Positions 11,055-22,075 are shown, numbered from the stretch's first letter. The stretch: DNA of 64,000 nucleotides from Brienomyrus brachyistius (GCF_023856365.1 NC_064537.1:2328501-2392500), one strand, 5' to 3'. The notes: generated by a model from the sequence alone, not told the origin. Made by a program: numbers and translations.

Positions 11055-11125
11055 GCACTGCTGGTGTAGTGGTATCATGCAAGATTCCCATTCTTGCGAC
11101 CTGGGTTCGATTCCCGGGCAGTGCA
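11055..11125 (+). tRNA. trnag-ccc: tRNA-Gly(CCC) copy 45
   Basis: Exact consensus, class A. Confidence 0.92.
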
Positions 11126-11301
11126 GGTCGCGTATACAACATGAGATACCTGGCTTTCGGGTCAGTTTTTAATCCGTTTGGCATATTAGAGCCAAAGGTA
11201 ATAGTGAAAGTGTAGGATCACACAACGTTTGTGACCTACTACTTTTTACCAGTTCCATCAATTGGCAGTACAAATATTCCAAGGTGAAAAGTCCAAAATA
11301 T

Positions 11302-11372
11302 GCACTGCTGGTGTAGTGGTATCATGCAAGATTCCCATTCTTGCGACCTGGGTTCGATTCCCGGGCAGTGCA
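11302..11372 (+). tRNA. trnag-ccc: tRNA-Gly(CCC) copy 46
   Basis: Exact consensus, class B6. Confidence 0.92.
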
Positions 11373-11551
11373 GGTCTTATATGAAACACCAGGTAGTTGG
11401 CTTTCAGGTCAGTATCCCATCTGTTTTTTGGCATTTTATGGACAAAGGTAATAGTTAAAGTGCAGGATCACACAACATTTCCGACCTACTAATTTTCACC
11501 AGTTCCATCAATTGGCAGTACAAATATTCCAAGGTGAGAAGTCAAAAATAT

Positions 11552-11622
11552 GCACTGCTGGTGTAGTGGTATCATGCAAGATTCCCATTCTTGCGACCTG
11601 GGTTCGATTCCCGGGCAGTGCA
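11552..11622 (+). tRNA. trnag-ccc: tRNA-Gly(CCC) copy 47
   Basis: Exact consensus, class A. Copies 47 and 48 are two extra units absent from the first large duplicate. Confidence 0.92.
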
Positions 11623-11798
11623 GGTCGCGTATACAACATGAGATACCTGGCTTTCGGGTCAGTTTTTAATCCGTTTGGCATATTAGAGCCAAAGGTAATA
11701 GTGAAAGTGTAGGATCACACAACGTTTGTGACCTACTACTTTTTACCAGTTCCATCAATTGGCAGTACAAATATTCCAAGGTGAAAAGTCCAAAATAT

Positions 11799-11869
11799 GC
11801 ACTGCTGGTGTAGTGGTATCATGCAAGATTCCCATTCTTGCGACCTGGGTTCGATTCCCGGGCAGTGCA
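11799..11869 (+). tRNA. trnag-ccc: tRNA-Gly(CCC) copy 48
   Basis: Exact consensus, class B6. Confidence 0.92.
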
Positions 11870-12048
11870 GGTCTTATATGAAACACCAGGTAGTTGGCTT
11901 TCAGGTCAGTATCCCATCTGTTTTTTGGCATTTTATGGACAAAGGTAATAGTTAAAGTGCAGGATCACACAACATTTCCGACCTACTAATTTTCACCAGT
12001 TCCATCAATTGGCAGTACAAATATTCCAAGGTGAGAAGTCAAAAATAT

Positions 12049-12119
12049 GCACTGCTGGTGTAGTGGTATCATGCAAGATTCCCATTCTTGCGACCTGGGT
12101 TCGATTCCCGGGCAGTGCA
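12049..12119 (+). tRNA. trnag-ccc: tRNA-Gly(CCC) copy 49
   Basis: Exact consensus, class A. Confidence 0.92.
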
Positions 12120-12295
12120 AGTCGCATATACAACATGAGATACCTGGCTTTCAGGTCAGTTTTTAAACCTTTTGGCATATTACAGACAAAGGTAATAGTG
12201 AAAGTGTAGGATCACACAACGTTTCTGACCTACTACTTTTTACCAGTTCCATCAATTGGCAGTACAAATATTCCAAGGTGAAAAGTCAAAAATAT

Positions 12296-12366
12296 GCACT
12301 GCTGGTGTAGTGGTATCATGCAAGATTCCCATTCTTGTGACCTGGGTTCGATTCCCGGGCAGTGCA
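12296..12366 (+). tRNA. trnag-ccc: tRNA-Gly(CCC) copy 50
   Basis: C44T only, class B4. Confidence 0.88.
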
Positions 12367-12545
12367 GGTCTCATATGCAACACCAGGTAGTTGGCTTTCA
12401 GGTCAGTATCCCATCTGTTGTTTGGCATTTTACAGACAAAGGTGGTAGTTAAAGTGTAGGATCACACAACGTTACTGACCTACTAATTTTCACCAGTTCC
12501 ATCAATTGGCAGTACAAATATTCCAAGTTGAAAAGTCAAAAGCAT

Positions 12546-12616
12546 GCACTGCTGGTGTAGTTGTATCATGCAAGATTCCCATTCTTGCGACCTGGGTTTG
12601 ATTCCCGGGCAGTGCA
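12546..12616 (+). tRNA. tRNA-Gly(CCC) copy 51, probably impaired
   Basis: G18T and C56T (copy 11 form). Confidence 0.75.
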
Positions 12617-12795
12617 GGTCTCATATGAAACACCAGGTAGTTGGCTTTCAGGTCAGTATCCCATCTGTTGTTTGGCATTTTACAGACAAAGGTAATAGTT
12701 AAAGAGCAGGATCACACAACATTTCCGACCTACTAATTTTCACCAGTTCCATCAATTGACAGTACAAATATTCCAAGGTGAGAAGTCAAAAATAT

Positions 12796-12866
12796 ACACT
12801 ACTGGTTTAGTGGTATCATGCAAGATTCCCATTCTTGCGACCTGGGTTCGATTCCCGGGCAGTGCA
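12796..12866 (+). pseudogene. tRNA-Gly copy 52, acceptor stem broken
   Basis: G1A, G6A and G12T (copy 24 form). Confidence 0.7.
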
Positions 12867-13045
12867 GGTCTCATATAAAACACCAGGTAGTTGGCTTTCA
12901 GGTCAGTGTCCCATTTGTTGTTTGGCATTTTACAGACAAAGGTAATAGTTAAAGTGCAGGATCACACAACATTTCTGACCTACTAATTTTCACCAGTTCC
13001 ATCAATTGGCAGTACAAATATTCCAAGTTGAAAAGTCAAAAATAT

Positions 13046-13116
13046 GCACTGCTGGTGTAGTGGTATCATGCAAGATTGCCATTCTTGCGACCTGGGTTCG
13101 ATTCCCGGGCAGTGCA
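13046..13116 (+). tRNA. trnag-gcc: tRNA-Gly(GCC) copy 53
   Basis: C34G only, class A. Confidence 0.92.
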
Positions 13117-13292
13117 GGTCTCATATACAACATGAGATACCTGGCTTTCGGGTCAGTTTTTAATCCTTTTGGCATATTACAGACAACGGTAATAGTGAAA
13201 GTGTAGGATCACACAACATTTCCGACCTACTACTTTTTACCAGTTCCATCAATTGGCAGTACAAATATTCCAAGGTGAAAAGTCAAAAATAT

Positions 13293-13363
13293 GCACTGCT
13301 GGTGTAGTGGTATCATGCAAGATTCCCATTCTTGCGACCTGGGTTCGATTCCCGGGCAGTGCA
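13293..13363 (+). tRNA. trnag-ccc: tRNA-Gly(CCC) copy 54
   Basis: Exact consensus, class B4. Confidence 0.92.
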
Positions 13364-13541
13364 GGTCTCATATGCAACACCTGGTAGTTGGCTTTCAGGT
13401 CAGTATCCCATCTGTTGTTTGGCATTTTACAGACAAAGGTAATAGTTAAAGTGCAGGATCACACAACATTTCCGACCTACTAATTTTCACCAGTTCCATC
13501 AATTGGCAGTACAAATATTCCAAGGTGAAAAGTAAAAATAT

Positions 13542-13612
13542 GCACTGCTGGTGTAGTGGCATCATGCAAGATTCCCATTCTTGCGACCTGGGTTCGATTC
13601 CCGGGCAGTGCA
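13542..13612 (+). tRNA. trnag-ccc: tRNA-Gly(CCC) copy 55
   Basis: T20C only, class B4. Confidence 0.9.
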
Positions 13613-13790
13613 GGTCTCATATAAAATGCCAGGTAGTTGGCTTTCAGGTCAGTATCCCAACTGTTGTTTGGCATTTTACAGACAAAGGTAATAGTTAAAG
13701 TGCAGGATCACACAACATTTCCGACCCACTAATTTTCACCAGTTCCATCAATTGGCAGTACAAATATTCCAAGGTGAAAAGTAAAAATGT

Positions 13791-13861
13791 GCACTGCTGA
13801 TGTAGTGGCATCATGCAAGATTCCCATTCTTGCGACCTGGGTTCGATTCCCGGGCAGTGCA
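13791..13861 (+). tRNA. trnag-ccc: tRNA-Gly(CCC) copy 56
   Basis: G10A and T20C, class B6 (copy 1 form). Confidence 0.85.
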
Positions 13862-14040
13862 GGTCTCATATGAAACACCAGGTAGTTGGCTTTCAGGTCA
13901 GTATCCCATCTGTTTTTTGGCATTTTATGGACAAAGGTAATAGTTAAAGTGCAGGATCACACAACATTTCCGACCTACTAATTTTCACCAGTTCCATCAA
14001 TTGGCAGTACAAATATTCCAAGGTGAGAAGTCAAAAATAT

Positions 14041-14111
14041 GCACTGCTGGTGTAGTGGTATCATGCAAGATTCCCATTCTTGCGACCTGGGTTCGATTCC
14101 CGGGCAGTGCA
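14041..14111 (+). tRNA. trnag-ccc: tRNA-Gly(CCC) copy 57
   Basis: Exact consensus, class B4. Confidence 0.92.
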
Positions 14112-14290
14112 GGTCTCATATAAAACACCAGGTAGTTGGCTTTCAGGTCAGTGTCCCATTTGTTGTTTGGCATTTTACAGACAAAGGTAATAGTTAAAGT
14201 GCAGGATCACACAACATTTCCGACCTACTAATTTTCACCAGTTCCATCAATTGGCAGTACAAATATTCCAAGTTGAAAAGTCAAAAATGT

Positions 14291-14361
14291 GCACTGCTGG
14301 TGTAGTGGTATCATGCAAGATTGCCATTCTTGCGACCTGGGTTCGATTCCCGGGCAGTGCA
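14291..14361 (+). tRNA. trnag-gcc: tRNA-Gly(GCC) copy 58
   Basis: C34G only. T5 stop lost, as in copies 3 and 29. Confidence 0.9.
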
Positions 14362-14537
14362 GGTCTCATATACAACATGAGATCCCTGGCTTTCGGGTCA
14401 GTTTCGTAATCCGTTTGGCATATTACAGACAAAGGTAATAGTTAAAGTGTAGGATCACACAACGTTTCTGACCTACTACTCTTTACCAGTTCCATCAATT
14501 GGCAGTACAAATATTCCAAGGTGAAATATAAAAATAT

Positions 14538-14608
14538 GCACTGCTGGTGTAGTGGCATCATGCAAGATTCCCATTCTTGCGACCTGGGTTCGATTCCCGG
14601 GCAGTGCA
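14538..14608 (+). tRNA. trnag-ccc: tRNA-Gly(CCC) copy 59
   Basis: T20C only; follows the stop-less copy 58. Confidence 0.88.
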
Positions 14609-14786
14609 GGTCTCATATAAAACACCAGGTAGTTGGTTTCAGGTCAGTGTCCCAACTGTTATTTGGCATTTTACAGACAAAGGTAATAGTTAAAGTGCAG
14701 GATCACACAACATTTCCGACCCACTAATTTTCACCAGTTCCATCAATTGGCAGTACAAATATTCCAAGTTGAAAAGTCAAAAATAT

Positions 14787-14857
14787 GCACTGCTGGTGTA
14801 GTGGTATCATGCAAGATTCCCATTCTTGCGACCTGGGTTCGATTCCCGGGCAGTGCA
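14787..14857 (+). tRNA. trnag-ccc: tRNA-Gly(CCC) copy 60
   Basis: Exact consensus, class A. Confidence 0.92.
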
Positions 14858-15033
14858 GGTCACATATACAACATGAGATACCTGGCTTTCGGGTCAGTTT
14901 TTAATCCGTTTGGCATATTAGAGACAAAGGTAATAGTGAAAGTGTAGGATCACACAACGTTTCTGACCTACTACTTTTTACCAGTTCCATCAATTGGCAG
15001 TACAAATATTCCAAGGTGAAAAGTCCAAAATAT

Positions 15034-15104
15034 GCACTGCTGGTGTAGTGGTATCATGCAAGATTCCCATTCTTGCGACCTGGGTTCGATTCCCGGGCAG
15101 TGCA
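15034..15104 (+). tRNA. trnag-ccc: tRNA-Gly(CCC) copy 61
   Basis: Exact consensus, class B6. Confidence 0.92.
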
Positions 15105-15283
15105 GGTCTTATATGAAACACCAGGTAGTTGGCTTTCAGGTCAGTATCCCATCTGTTTTTTGGCATTTTATGGACAAAGGTAATAGTTAAAGTGCAGGAT
15201 CACACAACATTTCCGACCTACTAATTTTCACCAGTTCCATCAATTGGCAGTACAAATATTCCAAGGTGAGAAGTCAAAAATAT

Positions 15284-15354
15284 GCACTGCTGGTGTAGTG
15301 GTATCATGCAAGATTCCCATTCTTGCGACCTGGGTTCGATTCCCGGGCAGTGCA
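15284..15354 (+). tRNA. trnag-ccc: tRNA-Gly(CCC) copy 62
   Basis: Exact consensus, class A. Confidence 0.92.
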
Positions 15355-15530
15355 AGTCGCATATACAACATGAGATACCTGGCTTTCAGGTCAGTTTTTA
15401 ATCCTTTTGGCATATTACAGACAAAGGTAATAGTGAAAGTGTAGGATCACACAACGTTTGTGACCTACTACTTTTTACCAGTTCCATCAATTGGCAGTAC
15501 AAATATTCCAAGGTGAAAAGTCCAAAATAT

Positions 15531-15601
15531 GCACTGCTGGTGTAGTGGTATCATGCAAGATTCCCATTCTTGCGACCTGGGTTCGATTCCCGGGCAGTGC
15601 A
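15531..15601 (+). tRNA. trnag-ccc: tRNA-Gly(CCC) copy 63
   Basis: Exact consensus, class B4. Confidence 0.92.
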
Positions 15602-15780
15602 GGTCTCATATGCAACACCAGGTAGTTGGCTTTCAGGTCAGTATCCCATCTGTTGTTTGGCATTTTACAGACAAAGGTGGTAGTTAAAGTGTAGGATCAC
15701 ACAACGTTACTGACCTACTAATTTTCACCAGTTCCATCAATTGGCAGTACAAATATTCCAAGGTGAGAAGTCAAAAATAT

Positions 15781-15851
15781 GCACTGCTGGTGTAGTGGTA
15801 TCATGCAAGATTCCCATTCTTGCGACCTGGGTTCGATTCCCGGGCAGTGCA
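15781..15851 (+). tRNA. trnag-ccc: tRNA-Gly(CCC) copy 64
   Basis: Exact consensus, class A. Confidence 0.92.
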
Positions 15852-16027
15852 AGTCGCATATACAACATGAGATACCTGGCTTTCAGGTCAGTTTTTAATC
15901 CTTTTGGCATATTACAGACAAAGGTAATAGTGAAAGTGTAGGATCACACAACGTTTGTGACCTACTACTTTTTACCAGTTCCATCAATTGGCAGTACAAA
16001 TATTCCAAGGTGAAAAGTCCAAAATAT

Positions 16028-16098
16028 GCACTGCTGGTGTAGTGGTATCATGCAAGATTCCCATTCTTGCGACCTGGGTTCGATTCCCGGGCAGTGCA
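16028..16098 (+). tRNA. trnag-ccc: tRNA-Gly(CCC) copy 65
   Basis: Exact consensus, class B4. Confidence 0.92.
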
Positions 16099-16277
16099 GG
16101 TCTCATATGCAACACCAGGTAGTTGGCTTTCAGGTCAGTATCCCATCTGTTGTTTGGCATTTTACAGACAAAGGTGGTAGTTAAAGTGTAGGATCACACA
16201 ACGTTACTGACCTACTAATTTTCATCAGTTCCATCAATTGGCAGTACAAATATTCCAAGTTGAAAAGTCAAAAGCAT

Positions 16278-16348
16278 GCACTGCTGGTGTAGTTGTATCA
16301 TGCAAGATTCCCATTCTTGCGACCTGGGTTTGATTCCCGGGCAGTGCA
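16278..16348 (+). tRNA. tRNA-Gly(CCC) copy 66, probably impaired
   Basis: G18T and C56T (copy 11 form). Confidence 0.75.
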
Positions 16349-16527
16349 GGTCTCATATGAAACACCAGGTAGTTGGCTTTCAGGTCAGTATCCCATCTGT
16401 TGTTTGGCATTTTACAGACAAAGGTAATAGTTAAAGAGCAGGATCACACAACATTTCCGACCTACTAATTTTCACCAGTTCCATCAATTGACAGTACAAA
16501 TATTCCAAGGTGAGAAGTCAAAAATAT

Positions 16528-16598
16528 GCACTACTGGTTTAGTGGTATCATGCAAGATTCCCATTCTTGCGACCTGGGTTCGATTCCCAGGCAGTGCA
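16528..16598 (+). tRNA. tRNA-Gly(CCC) copy 67, acceptor mismatch
   Basis: G6A, G12T and G64A (copy 12 form). Confidence 0.7.
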
Positions 16599-16777
16599 GG
16601 TCTCATATAAAACACCAGGTAGTTGGCTTTCAGGTCAGTGTCCCATTTGTTGTTTGGCATTTTACAGACAAAGGTAATAGTTAAAGTGCAGGATCACACA
16701 ACATATCCGACCTACTAATTTTCACCAGTTCCATCAATTGGCAGTACAAATATTCCAAGTTGAAAAGTCAAAAATAT

Positions 16778-16848
16778 GCACTGCTGGTGTATTGGTATCA
16801 TGCAAGATTGCCATTCTTGCGACCTGGGTTCGATTCCCGGGCAGTGCA
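16778..16848 (+). tRNA. trnag-gcc: tRNA-Gly(GCC) copy 68, G15 variant
   Basis: Anticodon GCC with G15T. Repeated 2490 bp downstream as copy 78. Confidence 0.78.
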
Positions 16849-17023
16849 GGTCTCATATACAACATGAGATACCTGGCTTTCGGGTCAGTTTTTAATCCTT
16901 TTGGCATATTAGAGACAAAGGTAATAGTGAAAGTGTAGGATCACACAACGTTTCTGACCTACTACTTTTTACCAGTTCCATCAATTGGCAGTACAAATAT
17001 TCCAAGGTGAAAAGTAAAAATAT

Positions 17024-17094
17024 GCATTGCTGGTGAAGTGGCATCATGCAAGATTCCCATTCTTGCGACCTGGGTTCGATTCCCGGGCAGTGCA
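17024..17094 (+). tRNA. trnag-ccc: tRNA-Gly(CCC) copy 69
   Basis: C4T, T13A and T20C (copy 15 form). Confidence 0.83.
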
Positions 17095-17273
17095 GGTCTC
17101 ATATAAAACACCAGGTAGTTGGCTTTCAGGTCAGTGTCCCAACTGTTGTTTGGCATTTTACAGACAAAGGTAATAGTTAAAGTGCAGGATCACACAACAT
17201 TTCCGACCTACTAATTTTCACCAGTTCCATCAATTGGCAGTAGAAATATTCCAAGTTGAAAAGTCAAAAATAT

Positions 17274-17344
17274 GCACTGCTGGTGTAGTGGTATCATGCA
17301 CGATACCCATTCTTCCGACCTGGGTTCGATTCCCGGGCAGTGCA
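17274..17344 (+). pseudogene. tRNA-Gly copy 70, U33 lost
   Basis: A29C and G43C as in copy 16, plus T33A in the anticodon loop, which removes the universal U33. Confidence 0.75.
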
Positions 17345-17521
17345 GGTCGCATATACAACATGAGATACCTGGCTTTCGGGTCAGTTTTTAATCCGTTTGG
17401 CATATTAGAGACAAAGGTAATAGTTAAAGTGTAGGATCACACAACGTTTCTGACCTACTACTTTTTACCAGTTCCATCAATTGGCAGTACAAATATTCCA
17501 AGGTGAAAAGTCAAAAAATAT

Positions 17522-17592
17522 GCACTGCTGGTGTAGTGGTATCATGCAAGATTCCCATTCTTGCGACCTGGGTTCGATTCCCGGGCAGTGCA
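17522..17592 (+). tRNA. trnag-ccc: tRNA-Gly(CCC) copy 71
   Basis: Exact consensus, class B4. Confidence 0.92.
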
Positions 17593-17770
17593 GGTCTCAT
17601 ATGCAACACCAGGTAGTTGGCTTTCAGGTCAGTATCCCATCTGTTGTTTGACATTTTACCGACAAAGGTAATAGTTAAAGTGCAAGATCACACAACATTT
17701 CCGACCTACTAATTTTCACCAGTTCCATCAATTGGCAGTACAAATATTCCAAGGTGAAAAGTAAAAATAT

Positions 17771-17841
17771 GCACTGCTGGTGTAGTGGTATCATGCAAGA
17801 TTCCCATTCTTGCGACCTGGGTTTGATTCCCGGGCAGTGCA
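17771..17841 (+). tRNA. tRNA-Gly(CCC) copy 72, B-box variant
   Basis: C56T only, hitting an invariant B-box base. Same as copy 82. Confidence 0.78.
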
Positions 17842-18020
17842 GGTCTCATATGCAACGCCGGGTAGTTGGTTTTTAGGTCAGTATCCCATCTGTTGTTTGG
17901 CATCTTACAGACAAAGGTAATAGTTAAAGTGCAGGATCACACAACATTTCCGACCTACTAATTTTCACCAGTTCCATTAATTGGCAGTACAAATATTCCA
18001 AGGTGAAAAGTCCAAAATAT

Positions 18021-18091
18021 GCACTGCTATTGTAGTGGTTTCATGCAAGATTCCCATTCTTGCGACCTGGGTTCGATTCCCGGGCAGTGCA
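18021..18091 (+). tRNA. tRNA-Gly(CCC) copy 73, A-box variant
   Basis: G9A, G10T and A21T damage the A box and D arm. Same form as copies 83 and 96. Confidence 0.7.
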
Positions 18092-18270
18092 GGTCTCATA
18101 TACAACACCAGGTAGTTGGCTTTCAGGTCAGTGTCCCATCTGTTGTTTGGCATTTTACAGACAAAGGTAATAGTTAAAGTGCAGGATCACACAACATTTC
18201 CGACCTACTAATTTTCACCAGTTCCATCAATTGGCAGTACAAATATTCCAAGTTGAAAAGTCAAAAATAT

Positions 18271-18341
18271 GCACTGCTGGTGTAGTGGTATCATGCAAGA
18301 TTCCCATTCTTGCGACCTGGGTTCGATTCCCGGGCAGTGCA
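18271..18341 (+). tRNA. trnag-ccc: tRNA-Gly(CCC) copy 74
   Basis: Exact consensus, class A. Confidence 0.92.
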
Positions 18342-18517
18342 GGTCGCGTATACAACATGAGATACCTGGCTTTCGGGTCAGTTTTTAATCCGTTTGGCAT
18401 ATTAGAGCCAAAGGTAATAGTGAAAGTGTAGGATCACACAACGTTTGTGACCTACTACTTTTTACCAGTTCCATCAATTGGCAGTACAAATATTCCAAGG
18501 TGAAAAGTCCAAAATAT

Positions 18518-18588
18518 GCACTGCTGGTGTAGTGGTATCATGCAAGATTCCCATTCTTGCGACCTGGGTTCGATTCCCGGGCAGTGCA
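18518..18588 (+). tRNA. trnag-ccc: tRNA-Gly(CCC) copy 75
   Basis: Exact consensus, class B4. Confidence 0.92.
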
Positions 18589-18767
18589 GGTCTTATATGA
18601 AACACCAGGTAGTTGGCTTTCAGGTCAGTATCCCATCTGTTGTTTGGCATTTTACAGACAAAGGTGGTAGTTAAAGTGTAGGATCACACAACGTTACTGA
18701 CCTACTAATTTTCATCAGTTCCATCAATTGGCAGTACAAATATTCCAAGTTGAAAAGTCAAAAGCAT

Positions 18768-18838
18768 GCACTGCTGGTGTAGTTGTATCATGCAAGATTC
18801 CCATTCTTGCGACCTGGGTTTGATTCCCGGGCAGTGCA
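18768..18838 (+). tRNA. tRNA-Gly(CCC) copy 76, probably impaired
   Basis: G18T and C56T (copy 11 form). Confidence 0.75.
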
Positions 18839-19017
18839 GGTCTCATATGAAACACCAGGTAGTTGGCTTTCAGGTCAGTATCCCATCTGTTGTTTGGCAT
18901 TTTACAGACAAAGGTAATAGTTAAAGAGCAGGATCACACAACATTTCCGACCTACTAATTTTCACCAGTTCCATCAATTGACAGTACAAATATTCCAAGG
19001 TGAGAAGTCAAAAATAT

Positions 19018-19088
19018 GCACTACTGGTTTAGTGGTATCATGCAAGATTCCCATTCTTGCGACCTGGGTTCGATTCCCAGGCAGTGCA
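19018..19088 (+). tRNA. tRNA-Gly(CCC) copy 77, acceptor mismatch
   Basis: G6A, G12T and G64A (copy 12 form). Confidence 0.7.
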
Positions 19089-19267
19089 GGTCTCATATAA
19101 AACACCAGGTAGTTGGCTTTCAGGTCAGTGTCCCATTTGTTGTTTGGCATTTTACAGACAAAGGTAATAGTTAAAGTGCAGGATCACACAACATTTCCGA
19201 CCTACTAATTTTCACCAGTTCCATCAATTGGCAGTACAAATATTCCAAGTTGAAAAGTCAAAAATAT

Positions 19268-19338
19268 GCACTGCTGGTGTATTGGTATCATGCAAGATTG
19301 CCATTCTTGCGACCTGGGTTCGATTCCCGGGCAGTGCA
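19268..19338 (+). tRNA. trnag-gcc: tRNA-Gly(GCC) copy 78, G15 variant
   Basis: Anticodon GCC with G15T. Confidence 0.78.
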
Positions 19339-19513
19339 GGTCTCATATACAACATGAGATACCTGGCTTTCGGGTCAGTTTTTAATCCTTTTGGCATATT
19401 AGAGACAAAGGTAATAGTGAAAGTGTAGGATCACACAACGTTTCTGACCTACTACTTTTTACCAGTTCCATCAATTGGCAGTACAAATATTCCAAGGTGA
19501 AAAGTAAAAATAT

Positions 19514-19584
19514 GCATTGCTGGTGAAGTGGCATCATGCAAGATTCCCATTCTTGCGACCTGGGTTCGATTCCCGGGCAGTGCA
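19514..19584 (+). tRNA. trnag-ccc: tRNA-Gly(CCC) copy 79
   Basis: C4T, T13A and T20C (copy 15 form). Confidence 0.83.
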
Positions 19585-19763
19585 GGTCTCATATAAAACA
19601 CCAGGTAGTTGGCTTTCAGGTCAGTGTCCCAACTGTTGTTTGGCATTTTACAGACAAAGGTAATAGTTAAAGTGCAGGATCACACAACATTTCCGACCTA
19701 CTAATTTTCACCAGTTCCATCAATTGGCAGTAGAAATATTCCAAGTTGAAAAGTCAAAAATAT

Positions 19764-19834
19764 GCACTGCTGGTGTAGTGGTATCATGCACGATACCCAT
19801 TCTTCCGACCTGGGTTCGATTCCCGGGCAGTGCA
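19764..19834 (+). pseudogene. tRNA-Gly copy 80, U33 lost
   Basis: Duplicate of copy 70 with the same three private changes. Confidence 0.75.
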
Positions 19835-20011
19835 GGTCGCATATACAACATGAGATACCTGGCTTTCGGGTCAGTTTTTAATCCGTTTGGCATATTAGAG
19901 ACAAAGGTAATAGTTAAAGTGTAGGATCACACAACGTTTCTGACCTACTACTTTTTACCAGTTCCATCAATTGGCAGTACAAATATTCCAAGGTGAAAAG
20001 TCAAAAAATAT

Positions 20012-20082
20012 GCACTGCTGGTGTAGTGGTATCATGCAAGATTCCCATTCTTGCGACCTGGGTTCGATTCCCGGGCAGTGCA
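20012..20082 (+). tRNA. trnag-ccc: tRNA-Gly(CCC) copy 81
   Basis: Exact consensus, class B4. Confidence 0.92.
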
Positions 20083-20260
20083 GGTCTCATATGCAACACC
20101 AGGTAGTTGGCTTTCAGGTCAGTATCCCATCTGTTGTTTGACATTTTACCGACAAAGGTAATAGTTAAAGTGCAAGATCACACAACATTTCCGACCTACT
20201 AATTTTCACCAGTTCCATCAATTGGCAGTACAAATATTCCAAGGTGAAAAGTAAAAATAT

Positions 20261-20331
20261 GCACTGCTGGTGTAGTGGTATCATGCAAGATTCCCATTCT
20301 TGCGACCTGGGTTTGATTCCCGGGCAGTGCA
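20261..20331 (+). tRNA. tRNA-Gly(CCC) copy 82, B-box variant
   Basis: C56T only. Confidence 0.78.
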
Positions 20332-20510
20332 GGTCTCATATGCAACGCCGGGTAGTTGGTTTTTAGGTCAGTATCCCATCTGTTGTTTGGCATCTTACAG
20401 ACAAAGGTAATAGTTAAAGTGCAGGATCACACAACATTTCCGACCTACTAATTTTCACCAGTTCCATTAATTGGCAGTACAAATATTCCAAGGTGAAAAG
20501 TCCAAAATAT

Positions 20511-20581
20511 GCACTGCTATTGTAGTGGTTTCATGCAAGATTCCCATTCTTGCGACCTGGGTTCGATTCCCGGGCAGTGCA
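20511..20581 (+). tRNA. tRNA-Gly(CCC) copy 83, A-box variant
   Basis: G9A, G10T and A21T (copy 73 form). Confidence 0.7.
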
Positions 20582-20760
20582 GGTCTCATATACAACACCA
20601 GGTAGTTGGCTTTCAGGTCAGTGTCCCATCTGTTGTTTGGCATTTTACAGACAAAGGTAATAGTTAAAGTGCAGGATCACACAACATTTCCGACCTACTA
20701 ATTTTCACCAGTTCCATCAATTGGCAGTACAAATATTCCAAGTTGAAAAGTCAAAAATAT

Positions 20761-20831
20761 GCACTGCTGGTGTAGTGGTATCATGCAAGATTCCCATTCT
20801 TGCGACCTGGGTTCGATTCCCGGGCATTGCA
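20761..20831 (+). tRNA. tRNA-Gly(CCC) copy 84, acceptor mismatch
   Basis: G69T breaks acceptor pair 4-69. Class A. Confidence 0.75.
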
Positions 20832-21007
20832 GGTCGCGTATACAACATGAGATACCTGGCTTTCGGGTCAGTTTTTAATCCGTTTGGCATATTAGAGACA
20901 AAGGTAATAGTGAAAGTGTAGGATCACACAACGTTTGTGACCTACTACTTTTTACCAGTTCCATCAATTGGCAGTACAAATATTCCAAGGTGAAAAGTCC
21001 AAAATAT

Positions 21008-21078
21008 GCACTGCTGGTGTAGTGGTATCATGCAAGATTCCCATTCTTGCGACCTGGGTTCGATTCCCGGGCAGTGCA
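21008..21078 (+). tRNA. trnag-ccc: tRNA-Gly(CCC) copy 85
   Basis: Exact consensus, class B6. Confidence 0.92.
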
Positions 21079-21257
21079 GGTCTTATATGAAACACCAGGT
21101 AGTTGGCTTTCAGGTCAGTATCCCATCTGTTTTTTGGCATTTTATGGACAAAGGTAATAGTTAAAGTGCAGGATCACACAACATTTCCGACCTACTAATT
21201 TTCACCAGTTCCATCAATTGGCAGTACAAATATTCCAAGGTGAGAAGTCAAAAATAT

Positions 21258-21328
21258 GCACTGCTGGTGTAGTGGTATCATGCAAGATTCCCATTCTTGC
21301 GACCTGGGTTCGATTCCCGGGCAGTGCA
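21258..21328 (+). tRNA. trnag-ccc: tRNA-Gly(CCC) copy 86
   Basis: Exact consensus, class A. Confidence 0.92.
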
Positions 21329-21504
21329 AGTCGCATATACAACATGAGATACCTGGCTTTCAGGTCAGTTTTTAAACCTTTTGGCATATTACAGACAAAG
21401 GTAATAGTGAAAGTGTAGGATCACACAACGTTTCTGACCTACTACTTTTTACCAGTTCCATCAATTGGCAGTACAAATATTCCAAGGTGAAAAGTCAAAA
21501 ATAT

Positions 21505-21575
21505 GCACTGCTGGTGTAGTGGTATCATGCAAGATTCCCATTCTTGCGACCTGGGTTCGATTCCCGGGCAGTGCA
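21505..21575 (+). tRNA. trnag-ccc: tRNA-Gly(CCC) copy 87
   Basis: Exact consensus, class B4. Confidence 0.92.
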
Positions 21576-21754
21576 GGTCTCATATGCAACACCAGGTAGT
21601 TGGCTTTCAGGTCAGTATCCCATCTGTTGTTTGGCATTTTACAGACAAAGGTGGTAGTTAAAGTGTAGGATCACACAACGTTACTGACCTACTAATTTTC
21701 ACCAGTTCCATCAATTGGCAGTACAAATATTCCAAGTTGAAAAGACAAAAGCAT

Positions 21755-21825
21755 GCACTGCTGGTGTAGTTGTATCATGCAAGATTCCCATTCTTGCGAC
21801 CTGGGTTTGATTCCCGGGCAGTGCA
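21755..21825 (+). tRNA. tRNA-Gly(CCC) copy 88, probably impaired
   Basis: G18T and C56T (copy 11 form). Confidence 0.75.
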
Positions 21826-22004
21826 GGTCTCATATGAAACACCAGGTAGTTGGCTTTCAGGTCAGTATCCCATCTGTTGTTTGGCATTTTACAGACAAAG
21901 GTAATAGTTAAAGAGCAGGATCACACAACATTTCCGACATACTAATTTTCACCAGTTCCATCAATTGACAGTACAAATATTCCAAGGTGAGAAGTCAAAA
22001 ATAT

Positions 22005-22075
22005 ACACTACTGGTTTAGTGGTATCATGCAAGATTCCCATTCTTGCGACCTGGGTTCGATTCCCGGGCAGTGCA
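22005..22075 (+). pseudogene. tRNA-Gly copy 89, acceptor stem broken
   Basis: G1A, G6A and G12T (copy 24 form). Confidence 0.7.
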
